A stretch of DNA of 64,000 nucleotides from Coriolopsis trogii (lineage: Eukaryota > Basidiomycota > Agaricomycetes > Polyporales > Polyporaceae): NCBI GenBank assembly GCA_020543525.1, contig JAHYIO010000039.1, positions 1,798,001 to 1,862,000 of the forward strand. The letters run 5' to 3'. The position numbers were made by a program, and so were the translations under genes. The notes under the pieces were generated by a model, which saw only the letters and a program-made list of their open reading frames with translations, made no database searches and was not told where the DNA came from. Below are positions 44,748-56,493 of the stretch, piece after piece; position 1 is the first letter of the stretch, and every line of letters starts with the position of its first letter.

Positions 44748-47161
44748 TCAAGCAGTACTACTCAAACAAGCGGTGTCCACTTCGTGTATCCCGAGACTCA
44801 GCCCATTCCAGAGTCCGACGGTCAGGATCTCGGGTATATGGTCTAAGTTGAGATGCGGGAAGATGCGGTCACGCATAGTGAGGCATTCCTGTGTACGTTC
44901 ATCAAACATAGGAATGGCGTAGAGAGGAGCAACGAGCAACGTCGATAGGGGCTTCAGGTTCGAAGGTGGTCGCTGAAGAGCCTTGACGACATGTTCTGGA
45001 GAGGCTCCCGAGAGGTCCCCTACATAGATTGCGTTCGATGCGATGTCTATCATACAGGTGCATGGTCAATATTTTCACCGCGCATTGATAGGATGTCGAC
45101 TTACCAGCCTGAGGTATTGCCAAGATGTGTCTAGGCGGCATATAGGTCTTCCAGAATACGACGTTGAAATCCCGCGTGGAGAGCCCCGCGGCGTTGTCGT
45201 AGATGATATCGTGCACACGAAACAGAGCTGGTATAACACCGCCCTGGTGAAGAATGCCGAACAGGATCACGAGTGCGATGTTCGAGAGCGCCCACACATA
45301 CTAGAGAAAACCAATGAGCTCAGAGGTTCAGCCATACGCAGCCAGAAAACGTTCGAACCCAAAATAGTCTTCCTGCCCGCAATATGCGTCCGTTGTTGAC
45401 GACAAGTGCAATCATTGGCGTGACCAGCGGGATGAGAAAGCGCGGCTCCTGGTGAGGTTGGATGGAAAGGAGAGTGGTCCCTGACCAACGGACCCAATAG
45501 AACGCTGCGACAGAGGATCAGATTTCTGCGTCTCGTCTCAACTCATCGGAACGCTCACCTTTCTGCATGGTCTCTAGCACGCCAAAATTAGTTTTCCCCT
45601 TCCCTCGGGGTGTTTCGTCCGTGCGAGGACTCTGATGGTCCCATTCAGCCCACAAGCAATAGACTAGGAGTCCTGGAGTCGCAATCATAGGCAGATTGAC
45701 GACTAAATGGAGCCAGCGAGGATGTAAGCCATGTTCCGCGAGGTTTGCGGGGAGCATGTTGTAGCGCACGAAGTTCAGAGGAGTGACCTCCACGGTGTTT
45801 CCCGAGACGGGAGAGGCAAAGTATGCAGAGTCTGCGTAGACGAAAGCGGACGCTGTGAGAGCTGCCACAAGAAGTACATGTGTGAGTATCCGTATCCAGG
45901 GTAGTAGCGTGAAGCTTGATTGCCGGAGACTCCACTTGAGTACTTCGAAGACTACCGGGAGGGAGAAGGCGGCGAACGTGACGCGAGTGAACACGCCGCA
46001 TACTACGAGAAATACGAGAAGCATAAGATAGCGGTGACCTGTCTATTCAATTGTTCAGACTTGAGATGAAGCATGTATCATGGAGTTTCTGACCTTGGCG
46101 GGCGACCTCAAGCTCTCGGCAACTAGCATCTTCCTGAACATCACGAGAGAGACGGCTAGAAGAATTGCCTCCACAGCGTTGGAAAATGGCCGGATTTGAA
46201 AGGTATGCATGACGTAGGATGACGCTAGGAGGACTAGGGCGAACCAGCGCGAGGGCTCGTGAACTAAATGAAACAGGGAGCAATCTGCTGGTCATGAGTA
46301 TGGGAAGGACACCAGCAAAATAGCAGGTAGCCCCATCGAGCTCCTCCGTCTATTCACGTTCCTGCTCAACTAGCCGAAACGCAGACGGGAAGCAACTCGT
46401 CCACGGATTGGTCGAGCAGAAGCGCTCCTATTAATTCGTCTTACGACACAACCGGCCGGTGAGCTTGAGGCTGATGAGCAGGAACGTGAACGAGCAGACG
46501 AAAAGGAGGTATTGAGCAGGCCTAGAAAGAAGGCAGAGAAGGCTCGCTCGGAGTCTCGTACTCGGCATATGCAGAACCTGGACGGTGAATCCCGCCCAAG
46601 TCCGGAGGACGGTCGCAGGGGGTGTGACCTCAAGCCCGTACTCTTAGAGGAGGGAATGGGGCGGATGTGAGATTACAGACCTACTCACCAAGCAAGAGGG
46701 ATAAACAAAAGAACGCAAATCTCTCGGTGACAAAAATCAGCCTGGGTGACGGGACTGCGCCTGTGTATGAACGTATGCGTGCTCAACTCGAGAAATTGAG
46801 GGTGATAATCATCAACACGTACCTTTCGAGAGAAGCTGCGCCATTGTCAGCGGTAGCCCCGTTGTCACCCACACAGGCAAAATCGCACGACACGGGAAGA
46901 CTGGGTCCCACTCCCAGGTGAGCAAAGTGTGTACATCAAGTACGCTGCCTGTACATAGTTTAGCACACAAGTCAAGGGACGTAGGAAACTCCACATACCA
47001 GCTACTGCCTCGCCATTCTGAAAGTACTCATCTGGATGAATGTAGCCTGTCCCGAACACCGCAAAGCCTAGCCTCAGAAGAACCAGAGCTAGATAGATGA
47101 GCCTCAAGTCTTGATGAGCATGTTTCGCATGGAGGGTAGTTTCTGGCTTGCTGCTGACCAT
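44748..47161 (-). CDS. SMP3: GPI mannosyltransferase IV (GT22, SMP3-like)
   Basis: The ER enzyme adds the fourth mannose to the GPI anchor precursor, using dolichol-phosphate mannose. Eight exons (47161..46999, 46948..46823, 46760..46689, 46284..46094, 46042..45559, 45504..45359, 45300..45105, 45046..44748) give 558 aa. Motifs are TGYIHPDEYFQNGE (GT22 loop acidic pair), TWEWDPVFPCRAILPVW, SSYVMHTFQIRPFSNAVE, GVFTRVTFAAFSLPV, NLAEHGLHPRW and QEPRFLIPLVTP, with many membrane helices. Intron 3 (46285..46688) is 404 nt, far above the usual 50-60 nt here. Intron 6 uses a GTTCGA donor. All phases close. Confidence 0.88.
46285..46688 (-). other. Oversized intron 3 of the GPI mannosyltransferase gene
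   Basis: The 404-nt intron holds about 340 nt of extra sequence. On the plus strand part of it (46450-46650) reads as a charged, coiled-coil-like stretch (ELEADEQERERADEKE). No known element ends or target duplication were found. It may be a captured gene fragment or old insertion. Confidence 0.5.
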
Positions 47162-47223
47162 CACATAGAGTGGACTCAAACAAGGCGGTAGGCACAAGCT
47201 GGGCACAAGTGACAAGTTACGCG

Positions 47224-47666
47224 TAGACTTACACGGCGGGCAAAGCCCCCTGAAAAGCACACGGAAACAGCGCATGGAATTAGGTAGAAATCTAAACAGT
47301 CTGGCAAAATCCATGTTTGTTTCCAGATTAGGACATGTTGCCTATCCTGCGACATCCTCACGAATTTCCTCGCCGGTGAAATGAGTACAAAGGAAGGTAA
47401 GCTGTCAATCACAATGTTGTGGAAGAGAAAGAGCTATGAAACTCAGGATTTTCTTGGAATTGTGACCTTTCATAGCTCTTTCTCTCCCATTTCATCGTGA
47501 TTGACAGCTTACCCTCATTTCACCGGTGAGGAAATTCGTGAGGATGTCGCGTGATAAGTAACATGTCCTAACCTGGAAATGAACGTGAATTTTGCCGGAC
47601 CGTTTAGATTTCTACCTAATTCCATGCGTTGTTTCCGGGTGCTTTTCAGGGAGCTTTGCCCGCCGT
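47224..47666. mobile_element. Fold-back element with ~210-bp inverted arms
   Basis: Left arm (about 47231-47441) and right arm (about 47468-47669) are inverted copies at roughly 85-90 percent identity by eye, around a 26-nt loop. The outer ends read ACACGGCGGGCAAAG and its complement. GTTACGCG occurs on both sides (47216-47223 and 47667-47674), a candidate 8-bp target-site duplication of hAT type. It has no coding capacity. It lies between the divergent starts of the GPI mannosyltransferase and amidase 4. The remaining gap 47667-48010 holds no gene. Confidence 0.75.
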
Positions 47667-48010
47667 GTTACGCGCTGGCAGGTCCATTACTGTCACGTGT
47701 TATCAGTGCGCTCCCATCGCGCTGCAAATCCATAGACCGTGAAGTGCAGTATTGCATATTGAGCTCTCAAGCGGTCTCGTCAATAGTCGAAGGGTCTGTC
47801 TTAGGCCCTATTTCCTCGAGCCTGCGCAGCTGCGCTTGTTATCGTCATGCAACGATAAGGAAACAATACAAATCCACGTTGCGTCAAGATTGAGAATATC
47901 ATTACTCCAACAGAGATGGTTCCTTGTCGCAACCGCCGGATCAAACCACGTAAGTCTTCATGAATGTGTTGCAGTGTTGCGTCCGCCCTCGTTACTCTGA
48001 CTCTCTGCGC

Positions 48011-50087
48011 ATGCCAGCCATGACCTTCGGGCTGTTAGGGCAGATGACCCTTCTGTTGACACTCCGGATCTTCTCTCTCCTAGCCTTCACACATGCCAGA
48101 ACCCTAGGGGCTCGCGATCAGGAAGTACTAGGACACCACATATCTTTCCCAGATCTGTATGAAGCGTCGATTTCGGAACTCCAAGAGGGGCTTCAGAACG
48201 GCCTGTTTACCAGCATTGACCTTGTGAAGGTAATGACCCATCGACGTCGATGCGTCGCCTGCTGATTGACGGTGCGACTCATGGCTCCTGTCGCAGGCCT
48301 ATCTTAGCAGGATTGAGGAAGTCAATGTCAAAGGGCCTGCGCTGCGCGCTGTCCTCGAGACCAATCCCACCGCAGCACTGGAAGCTCAAGCTCTCGATCT
48401 CGAAAGACAGTCCGTTGGGCCGCGCGGACCACTGCACGGGATTCCGATTCTCCTCAAAGACAACATAGCGACGGACGCTAGTCAAGGCAAGCGGGCGCAC
48501 TAGTCGTTCTTCCCGATATGTTACTCATCTACGGGTGTTCATACAGGCATGAATACGACCGCAGGATCGTACGCGCTGCTAGGTTCTATTCCTCCACGAG
48601 ACGCGCACGTCGTGAAGCGACTGCGAGACGCAGGAGGAATCATTCTGGGAAAAGCAAGCCTCTCAGAGTGGGCGTACTTCCGCGGAGCCACTATGCCCTC
48701 TGGCTGGTCTGGAATCGGCGGCCAAGCCAGCAGTCCGTATGTCCGTCTAGGGGTACCATGTGGATCGAGCTCGGGAAGCGGTATTGCAAGCGCCATTGGG
48801 CTCGCGACAGCTGCCATCGGGACAGAGACGGATGGGTCTATCGTCTGCCCGAGCAGCTACAACAATTTGGTCGGCATCAAGCCAACTGTAGGATTGACGT
48901 CACGCGCTGGGGGTGCGTAGTCACAGTTGTACCCAACACTGTATGTACACTTCTCGGGTGTTGGACTGATTCCGACTCTATGACAGTGATACCTATCACG
49001 CCCCACCAAGACAGCGTAGGGCCGATGGCGCGTTCGGTGGCGGATGCTGCGATCATTCTCTCAGCAATGGTTGGACCGGACCCGCGCGACAACTACACAC
49101 TTGCTCAGCCTCGCGTCCTACCGAACTATACCGACGCATTGCAGGCAGATGGACTCCGTGGGGCACGTCTCGGGGTACCGCGGAAGCTGGTAGCACTGGC
49201 GGACAGCGCAATGGTGAAGGCTTTCAATGAGTCGCTCGACACATTCCGACGCCTGGGTGCCACTATCGTTGACCCAGCGGACTACCCAAACTTCGAGGAA
49301 CTCCATTCAGAGCAGGAGAAACAGAATCGCGTTTCCCGCACGGATTTCAAGGTGATCTCTGCGTGATGGCTGTGAGATCCGGATGGCGGTTGCTGATTGC
49401 TGGTCACAGATTGAGGTCGAGAAATATATTGCTGGTCTGCTTCATGTGCCCACGGGAGTCAAGAATTTGGACGACATCATCGCTTTCAACCTGGCCCACC
49501 CGGACAAAGAGCTTGTCGAGCCATATTGGACTGACCAGTCATCGTACGTCCCGGCCGACACGGGTGCAACATAGCGCCTTGAGTTCCTACTGACATAATT
49601 TCCAGGATGTTGCATGCACGGAATCTGACCGTCGACCAGGCATACTTCGAAGCCGTGGCGTATGTTAAAGAGCTCGGGTCCACACGGGGTATCGATGCAA
49701 CTCTCCAAAAGTACAACCTTGACGCACTCATACTCCCTACCAACGTCGCATCTACACCCTCTGGGATCGCAGGTTATCCTCTGGTCACCGGTGAGTAGCC
49801 TGGCCCATGTCTTCGTTGCTATGAAGAGCTTATGACAATATGTAACACGCTCAGTACCACTGGGATTCTTGCCACCGGATACGGAGCTCACACCTGCTAT
49901 CCCTATCCGAGCGCGTGGTCCGAACATGCCGTTTGGGATTGCTTTCTCAGGCACCGCGTTCAGCGAGTTCAACTTGATCAAGTACGCGTACGCGTACGAA
50001 CAAGCCACCCACACCCGGCTGAAGGTGCTCGCGTATCCGGACGCCATTCCGAAGACGCAGCTCGTGGACGTCCTTGGGAGAACATGA
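48011..50087 (+). CDS. Amidase 4 (amidase-signature family, secreted)
   Basis: Seven exons (48011..48229, 48297..48486, 48547..48912, 48987..49351, 49410..49543, 49606..49790, 49855..50087) give 563 aa. Exon lengths 2-7 equal those of amidase 3, and intron 2 has the same GC donor. The signal peptide is MTLLLTLRIFSLLAFTHA; the start may be 48011 or 48020. Triad blocks are LKDNIAT (Lys), GSSSGSG (cis-Ser) and ETDGSIVCPS (nucleophile region). It stands alone on the plus strand, away from the amidase 2/3 pair. Substrate unknown. Confidence 0.9.
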
Positions 50088-50213
50088 ATGCAGTGAAGCG
50101 ACTCGATGTAGGCAGAGGACAGCAATACATATTTCTGACCGTGATGCTCTGCGTGTAAGCTGTCTATTGTGGAGATTCCGTGCACGCCCCCGACGGACCC
50201 TCCAACATGAGTC

Positions 50214-53200
50214 CTACGGGCCTTGCCGGGTATTGTGTGAAGGGTGGAGGGCGTCATGTTTGAGCACCGGCGATATCTTATATCTCTTGAAGTCATGATA
50301 TAGTTCGTTGTCCCAACCGGTCGACTCCATCGCCATTTCGAAGGCGGTTAAGATAGTAGAATAGCGAAGGGTTGCGTCAGTGGTGGGGACCCGAATTTTC
50401 CCCACCAGTTCGTCGAGATTGACATTTGGCCCTTGCTCCTTCAACGTTTTCTTGCGCATGGCTAGGTATGATCTGTAGTGGGACCGAACAAGTTCGCATA
50501 GTTTGCCGAGGAGCACAGGTAGTGGGTGATCTTCTATTGCCTCAACGAATTCGACACTTGGTTCGCCTTGCATTGCCTTTCGGAACTTCGGGCTGAGAAT
50601 GTTGGTAATGATCAATGGCTGGCGCGGATGTAGCACCGGATAGCGGAAGTCGTATGTTGCGCTAGCGTTGTAGCGAATGTTGACCGGGTCAGCTGCACTA
50701 GGCCACTATGCGCCCGAGACTTCGTAACCGTCACGAAGATTACCACGAATACAACTGCGTACTTTGTACGCAGCAAATTCGTACTAACAACGTATAAGTG
50801 TATCCGGCGCCAAAACCATGGGTTCGTGAGTGACTTCGTGTTATAAAAGAACATTTTGTCCCATATCACGAATACAACCGTAGCCGCAACAGCATGGTAT
50901 TCACGAGGTACTTCGTGTTTACTACGCGGCAGCACAGGGCCATTGCTCGGCTAATTCACTCGGTTCATTCACAGTATTCCTGATATTTTGACAGGCAAAC
51001 AATGTATTTGGCTTGTAAGTAGGTGGGATATGCACATCCTACATGCACAGCGGTATACTAGTATGATAATGCTAAGAGATACAGCATTGACGGTAGACAT
51101 TGTCCCTCCTCATCCTAATCGCAGAAGACACCAGTACTACTCACATGAGACTAACAGCACACCGAGGTTCCCATCCTGATTGGAGCCACCGCGTCAGCAC
51201 GGAAAATACTAGAACAGTAGCTTGAGACCCGCCAGAGCAACGGCAGCCTAGAGCCCAGAATCCAGCGAACCCAGTCCCCAGAGTAGCACAGAAGTCCGGG
51301 TCAGAAGGTTCCTGTGAGTTTTGCAATAGATAGTCCCAGATTTGACCCCCAGAGTCCCGGCAGAAAGATAACAGTGCAAGAGTCCAGCAGAAGTCAGAGG
51401 AAACAGACGGCTAATGGCAGAGGACATGGGTGATGGGCAGGGCGAGGCGAAAATTGCGGAAGTCTTGTCACCGAGCGCTGGCTCGAGGAGTTTAGGGCAG
51501 GTTGGCAAGCGCTGATTTACGGACTTGAACCCTCTTGAACTCCTCCGCACCGGACTTCGTGGTCTTCACGAATAAAGCAGAGCACGAATTCCGCACGAAT
51601 TAACTTCGTGATGTATCATTATCACGAAGCGACTTCGTGGGCGGCAAGAACTCAAGGGCGCGTAGTGGGCAAGTACATCAGCGTGCACCAATCTATGACA
51701 TGCTTGAAGGATTCGAGGTCATCCGAGACCTCGTGATGTTTGAACGGATCGATCTGACGGAGAGCTGATATGAACTGCCAGGCCCTCTGAAGAAGTTGCC
51801 AGGTGACTCAAATCGGCAAAGCTCACTAGCATATGAACTCACCGAACGAGCAGTCTGGGTAGGCTGGGGGTTCATCAACTGCTCCTGAGTCTTCGCCATG
51901 TCCCAGTCGGAGAGTACACCAATAGGTTCGGGTAGTGGATGTTCTTCGTCACCATCCCATATTAGGATGTTTCCTACGCTCACGTCCTTGTGCAAAATAT
52001 GGCATTCCTCCCTTGCAAATCGACGAGCTGTTAATCGTGCAATGAAGCGAATGTTAGTATGAGAAGTAGAGCCGCCATTGAATTTGACATCAGACCTTTG
52101 ACGGCAGATAGTGTGACATTGACGAGCTCCCTTGGGGTAGCGAACTCAATAAGAGTACGACACACCTCTTCGAGGATGATTCGGGTGTGGATGCGGGCAG
52201 TGCCTGCCGTCCCAACAAAGAGATCACTTGTGCGCTGTACTCCGAGTCCGTGTCCCGGGTCCCCTACCGATACATAGACGTCGCCGCTACAGAGGACAGT
52301 GGGGATGTAAAGAGGTGCATCGGTGAAACCTCGCATGGCAGCAAGGTTTGCGCAGTGTTTGGCTTCTGTGGGGCTCACAACACGCCACGAATCCTTGGTG
52401 TAGACGAGCCGTTGCAATGACTTGTCGTAGGCAACAAAACCTTTCATGGAGCGACCTGGTATATCGCAGCGCGGAAACGCGGGACGTCCGACGATAAGCT
52501 CATGGGTAGTCACGACTGTGTCGGAAGAGACCGATTGGCCTTGTCGAGGCCACTGTCCTGTCACGGAGATCACCTGAAGTGGATAGGCTTGATGCAGGGC
52601 GTGTGTGACGGCCTTGTGCAACGTTGATCCAGCAGGGTACCGGCTCGTGAGTGCTTCGAACAGTTTGCTGTCTTGACTGCTGGCAGGCAGCACGGTAGGG
52701 TCGTGGCCACGGAGTTCGCGGCTGGCTGAAGGGTCAAACAGGCGATGTAGAAAACGTCCCATGATGTGAGGGTTATCTGTGTAGTTGAAGGATTTGGAGA
52801 CCAGGGCCCCCGTTCGGTCGAAGCGTATAAAGCGTGCCTCGTTGCGCAGGATCAGAATCATGAACAAGGAAGTTCGGTGCTGATGTTCGAAGACATGGGA
52901 CGCATACTCGGCAAGCTGACTTCTGGCAAGGTCCCTCTCGTCTCCCTCCGGAAGGAAGGTTTGCTTGTCAAAGGGAAAGACATCTTCTCCACGCTTGACC
53001 TCCACCAAAACTTCCGCATATGTCCAAGACATATGAGCTCGATGCTCGTCAAGTAAAGCTGGTCCGGGATCCATGTTCAGGTCGTCAGCTGTCAGGGTCT
53101 GGGGAACATCATCTTGACCTCCCGGGCCGCTCGATTCGACGAACGGGGCCAATTCGTAGGCGCGTCGCGCATCGTCATGTCTGGGAAGAAAGGCAAGGTC

Positions 53201-53636
53201 TGGCGCCTTCTTGTTGGATTTCTTCAGGCCATTGGTATCACCAGTGACAGGGTCGGAGTGCGCAGCACTACAACGGACTGTGAAGTGGACACCGGCGCCG
53301 ATTTGCTTGAGGTAAACATCAAAGCCCCTTTGCTGTCAACAATTAGTTCATCGTTACGGAAAGGGGAGATAGTAGGAGTCGTACCAATCCTGAATACGAG
53401 CTCAACTCGTTGGGCTCAAAGGAGGCTTTGATCTTGCCAAAGTTCGTGGTGGATGCTGGGTCGAAAGCTCCTGGCGTAACATGCTCAATCCATTCCGTGA
53501 CATCCTGCCCAAATTCCTCGTACAGCATGTCGCTGTCAATTTCGCGCCGTCTTCGCTTTGAACAACTCCTCAGGCGTAGTGATTGGATCTTGAACAGCAG
53601 AAGGCTCTCCCCGGACTGCCAGGCTGAGAACCGCAC
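50214..53636 (-). pseudogene. Fungal-type protein kinase (FunK1-like), split by a transposon
   Basis: Exons visible on the minus strand are about 53636..53385 (true start unresolved), 53332..52096, 52027..51843 and 51786 down to 50214, the last interrupted by the CACTA element at 50704..51667. Family features are EIDSDMLYEEFG, APDLAFLPR near the N-terminal domain, HILHKDVSVGNILIW as the catalytic loop (H-x-D with downstream N), LSDWDMAKTQ in place of DFG, RAWQFISAL, and the C-terminal HPLPVLLGKLCELVRSHY. Inside the element the frame meets a stop within a few codons. The two flanks join in frame if the element and one GGC are ignored, so the insertion is recent and the gene is otherwise intact. 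A truncated kinase could still be made. It is head-to-head with RPB9. Confidence 0.85.
50704..51667. mobile_element. Non-autonomous CACTA (EnSpm-type) transposon
   Basis: A 964-bp insert has ends CACTATGCGCCC and, inverted, CACTACGCGCCC. It is flanked by the 3-bp duplication GGC (50701-50703 and 51668-51670). Both ends carry many copies of CTTCGTG/CACGAA motifs in each orientation, the usual subterminal binding sites for a CACTA transposase. No transposase ORF is present, so it depends on an element elsewhere. Confidence 0.9.
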
Positions 53637-53705
53637 TTACGCTAGTACTGATGTCGGCGCTTAGCTCGGGCACGCGCTCTCTTCTCGACGACCACCCTTT
53701 CGGAC

Positions 53706-54319
53706 ATGGCGAGTGCCTCCAGCCTCCTGGACCGTCTTCATACTCACAGGGCTGCTTTCGCAGGCCTCTCTTCACTTCTGCTCCGAATGCAACAACCTTC
53801 TCTACCCGAAGGCGGACCCAAATCGTCGCGTCATGGTCTACGCATGCCGCATTTGTGCTTATGACGAAGTTGGGGAGAACCAGTGTGTCTACAGGAATGA
53901 TTTGCTTACAGTCACAAAGTGAGCACATCCCTTTCTATCCTGTGCGCGTCCTCCCGAATGCGGAACGGTCGCCCTGACGGCGACGCAGAGAGCAAAAGGG
54001 TGTAACGGCGGACCTTGGCTCGGACCCCACACTGGTACGTTGGTCGTCATTAGGGCAGCGTCCCTCATTGGTAACCTGACATTACACCCTCGCAGGCTCA
54101 CCAGAAGATGCCTTGTCCCAAGTGCGGCCATGACGAGTACGTGCAACCGATGTCGATCTCTCGACCCATTTACCAACGACTCTCTCCCCCAGCGCCGTGT
54201 TCTTCCAAGACCAGTCGAAACGGAAGGAGACACGGATGGTTCTCTTCTACGTCTGCACAAAATGCAATCACGACTTCGCCGACCCCAGCTTAACCTTTGA
54301 GCAGCAGCCAGAAGTTTGA
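53706..54319 (+). CDS. RPB9: RNA polymerase II subunit RPB9
   Basis: Five exons (53706..53708, 53764..53918, 53989..54034, 54096..54136, 54193..54319) give 123 aa, the normal RPB9 length. The first zinc ribbon is FCSECNNLLYP with CRICAYDE. The second is CPKCGHD with CTKCNHDFADPS, preceded by the conserved FFQDQSKRKETRMVLFYV. RPB9 sits on the Pol II lobe and acts in start-site choice and proofreading with TFIIS. Exon 1 supplies only the ATG, joined across an intron with a GC donor (ATG then GCGAGT); this start is inferred from the N-terminal family pattern and is the least certain junction. Confidence 0.9.
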
Positions 54320-54596
54320 CGTGGGCTTCTCTTCTCGGGCAGAACTCGCGATCCTCCTTACCTGTATCATAGACGGTGTATGACTAATGCTACTTGGTTA
54401 CAGCCCCATACCATACCATATCTCGCCGGGGCGGTGTGCTCGCTCCAAGAGTGTGTATAATTTACGCTGATGGGGTATAATACAGCAATGCGTCTATATG
54501 CGATACAACATATGGAATCTCCAAGACCCAGCTCGAAACACGAAGAGACACGACATCACAGTCATAACCGTCATAATCAACAGCTCACCGAACTCA

Positions 54597-56493
54597 TCAC
54601 GCAAAGATATCATCCACGACCCTCTCCACCAGCCTCGCCTCCCTCACCTGCATGTCCTCCTTACTGACGCCCTCCCCACTCTCCGCACGCTCGACCGCCC
54701 GCCGCCACTCCTGCACCTTCTCCTCCAGCACCGCCTCCCTCGCCCGTGCCAGCCGCGCGGTCGTGTGTAGGCCAAGCACCTCCGCTTCTGCGTCCTCAAG
54801 TGGATGTGCGCGCGAGCACAGCTCGACGTACGCCGGCCGGAGCCACGTCGGGATATTGTACTTCTCCGCAAGGAACACGCGCTCGACAGGGTCTAGCGGC
54901 GGCGAGGCTGCGTCAAGGGCGGCGATGGCGTGTGTCCGGGCAGCCGGGAAGGCGAGCGCAGAGGCGGTGGAGAGAAGGAGGACGAGGTTGAGGATGGACT
55001 CGTTCTGTGGGCTGGACGCGCTGCGAGGGTTTCATACCAGGTGAGTGACCATCTCATCGCCATCGGCAACACAAGAAGAGAACGCACCCATGGTACAAGA
55101 AATGCAACAAGCACTCAAACTCGCGCCTCGTCACCTCCGGCAAGCGCACCGCCGCCTCGTCCGTCCTCCCCATACCCGTGCCACGCCCGAGCGTACGCAC
55201 GAAAAAGTCCTTGAAGAACGTCGAGTCGCGCTCGAGAAAGTACCGGTGCACACGGAAGAGCGTGTTCTCCACCCGCAGAATCACCATCTCGTCCTCCATG
55301 TAGAACGTCGAGTGCCGCACCGCCGGCTCCTCGTACGCCTTCCCCGTTCCTCCACTGTAACCGTCATGCTGGTGACCCTTTGCCGACATCTTGGGCGACG
55401 CGCGAGGGTCCGAGCCTGACCCGGACGCGGGCGAGCCCGGTCGTGTCTGGGCGAGCGTCGACCCAGGGCTGAGCGGGACAGGCACCGACGTCGGGTCCGG
55501 GCTCTCGCGTCCCCGGTTATCCATCGCCCCAGGCGACGCGGGAGACGGTGCACGGTTCTCGTGCTCATGCTCTTCCTGCCTCATCTGCGGGCTCTCGGGC
55601 CGCAACGGCTCCGGCTGGAGCGCGAGTGGCGACTGCGACGGAGAAGAGATAGGCGACACGCGTTGCTGCTGCCTCTCTTGAGCACGCGGCGGCCGCTCAG
55701 GAGGGAAGAAGAGCCGTTCAGACGACGCAGACTGGGGAATGTCCGGCAGCGGGAGCGCGATGAGCGGGCTGTGGCACAGCGGCGAGGCCATCATCCCGCT
55801 GTCCGACGACAGCGCCGCAGCGTCCATGAGCCGGCGGTACGCGACGCTGGTCTTCTTGTTCTTGCTCTTCGCCGACCGGCGCGGGCTCAGGCGCGGATTC
55901 GAGGAGGAGGAATAGAGAGGGGGCATGGGCGGGGGCGTGCGCCGCTCGTCCGGCTCGACGCGCTCGACTGTTGGCGTGCGCCACGACCGCGGCGTCGGCC
56001 CGTCCTCGTCGCTGTCCGTCTCGACGCGGGGGGTGCGATTGTGGCGCTGAGAGCGAGGGTGGGAACCGGGAGCGCGCGAATGCGGCGGGGAGGCGGGCGA
56101 AGAGCGCGCTTTCGAGGACGAACGGCGGCTCAGTGGGATGTCCTCTGGAGCTGGTAGCAGGGGCATCGATCCGGAAGCCCTCCTTTCGTGCGAGGGCTCC
56201 GCGCTCTCCTCCTTTGCTTCCCTTGCGAGGGCGAGCATCGGCATGAGCGCGTTGCGCAGCGGTGACGGCATCTCGGACGGGTTGGGAGACGAGAGATTCC
56301 AGACGTCGGGAGAGAGCGACCTCGGTGGCCGTTCAGGCTGGAGAGTAGGGCTGGGTGGGGTTGTCCCGGGGTACGAGCGGGAGAGCTGCTCGCTCTCGCG
56401 CGCAGGGCGAGACGGAGAGGACGAGGCCTCGATGAGGAATTTGTTGTCCATGCGCGGGCGGTAAGCGACCAGGGGGCGGCTAGGTGAAGTCAT
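54597..56493 (-). CDS. BTB/POZ-domain protein with long disordered N-terminus
   Basis: Two exons (56493..55088 and 55020..54597) give 609 aa. About 400 residues of Ser/Pro/Arg-rich disordered sequence (SRRSSSKARSSPAS, SPRRSAKSKNKKT, SPISSPSQSPLALQ) precede the BTB domain. That domain shows FYMEDEMVILRVENTLFRVHR, FLERDSTFFKDFF, FECLLHFLYHG, then helices with IPTWLRPAYVELCSRAHPLEDAEAE. The layout and C-terminal helix match the 42.5-kb gene, so the two are distant paralogues, but this one lacks the intron at the start of the domain and has one later. The basic Ser-rich part may hold nuclear localisation signals. Confidence 0.82.

Noticed and set aside
46370..46633. Independent minus-strand gene
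   Set aside because: It lies wholly inside intron 3 of the GPI mannosyltransferase gene and is low complexity (Ser/Arg).
48518..49366. A 282-aa plus-strand protein
   Set aside because: It reads out of frame in its first half and in the amidase 4 frame in its second half, through an unspliced intron. It is an artefact of amidase 4.
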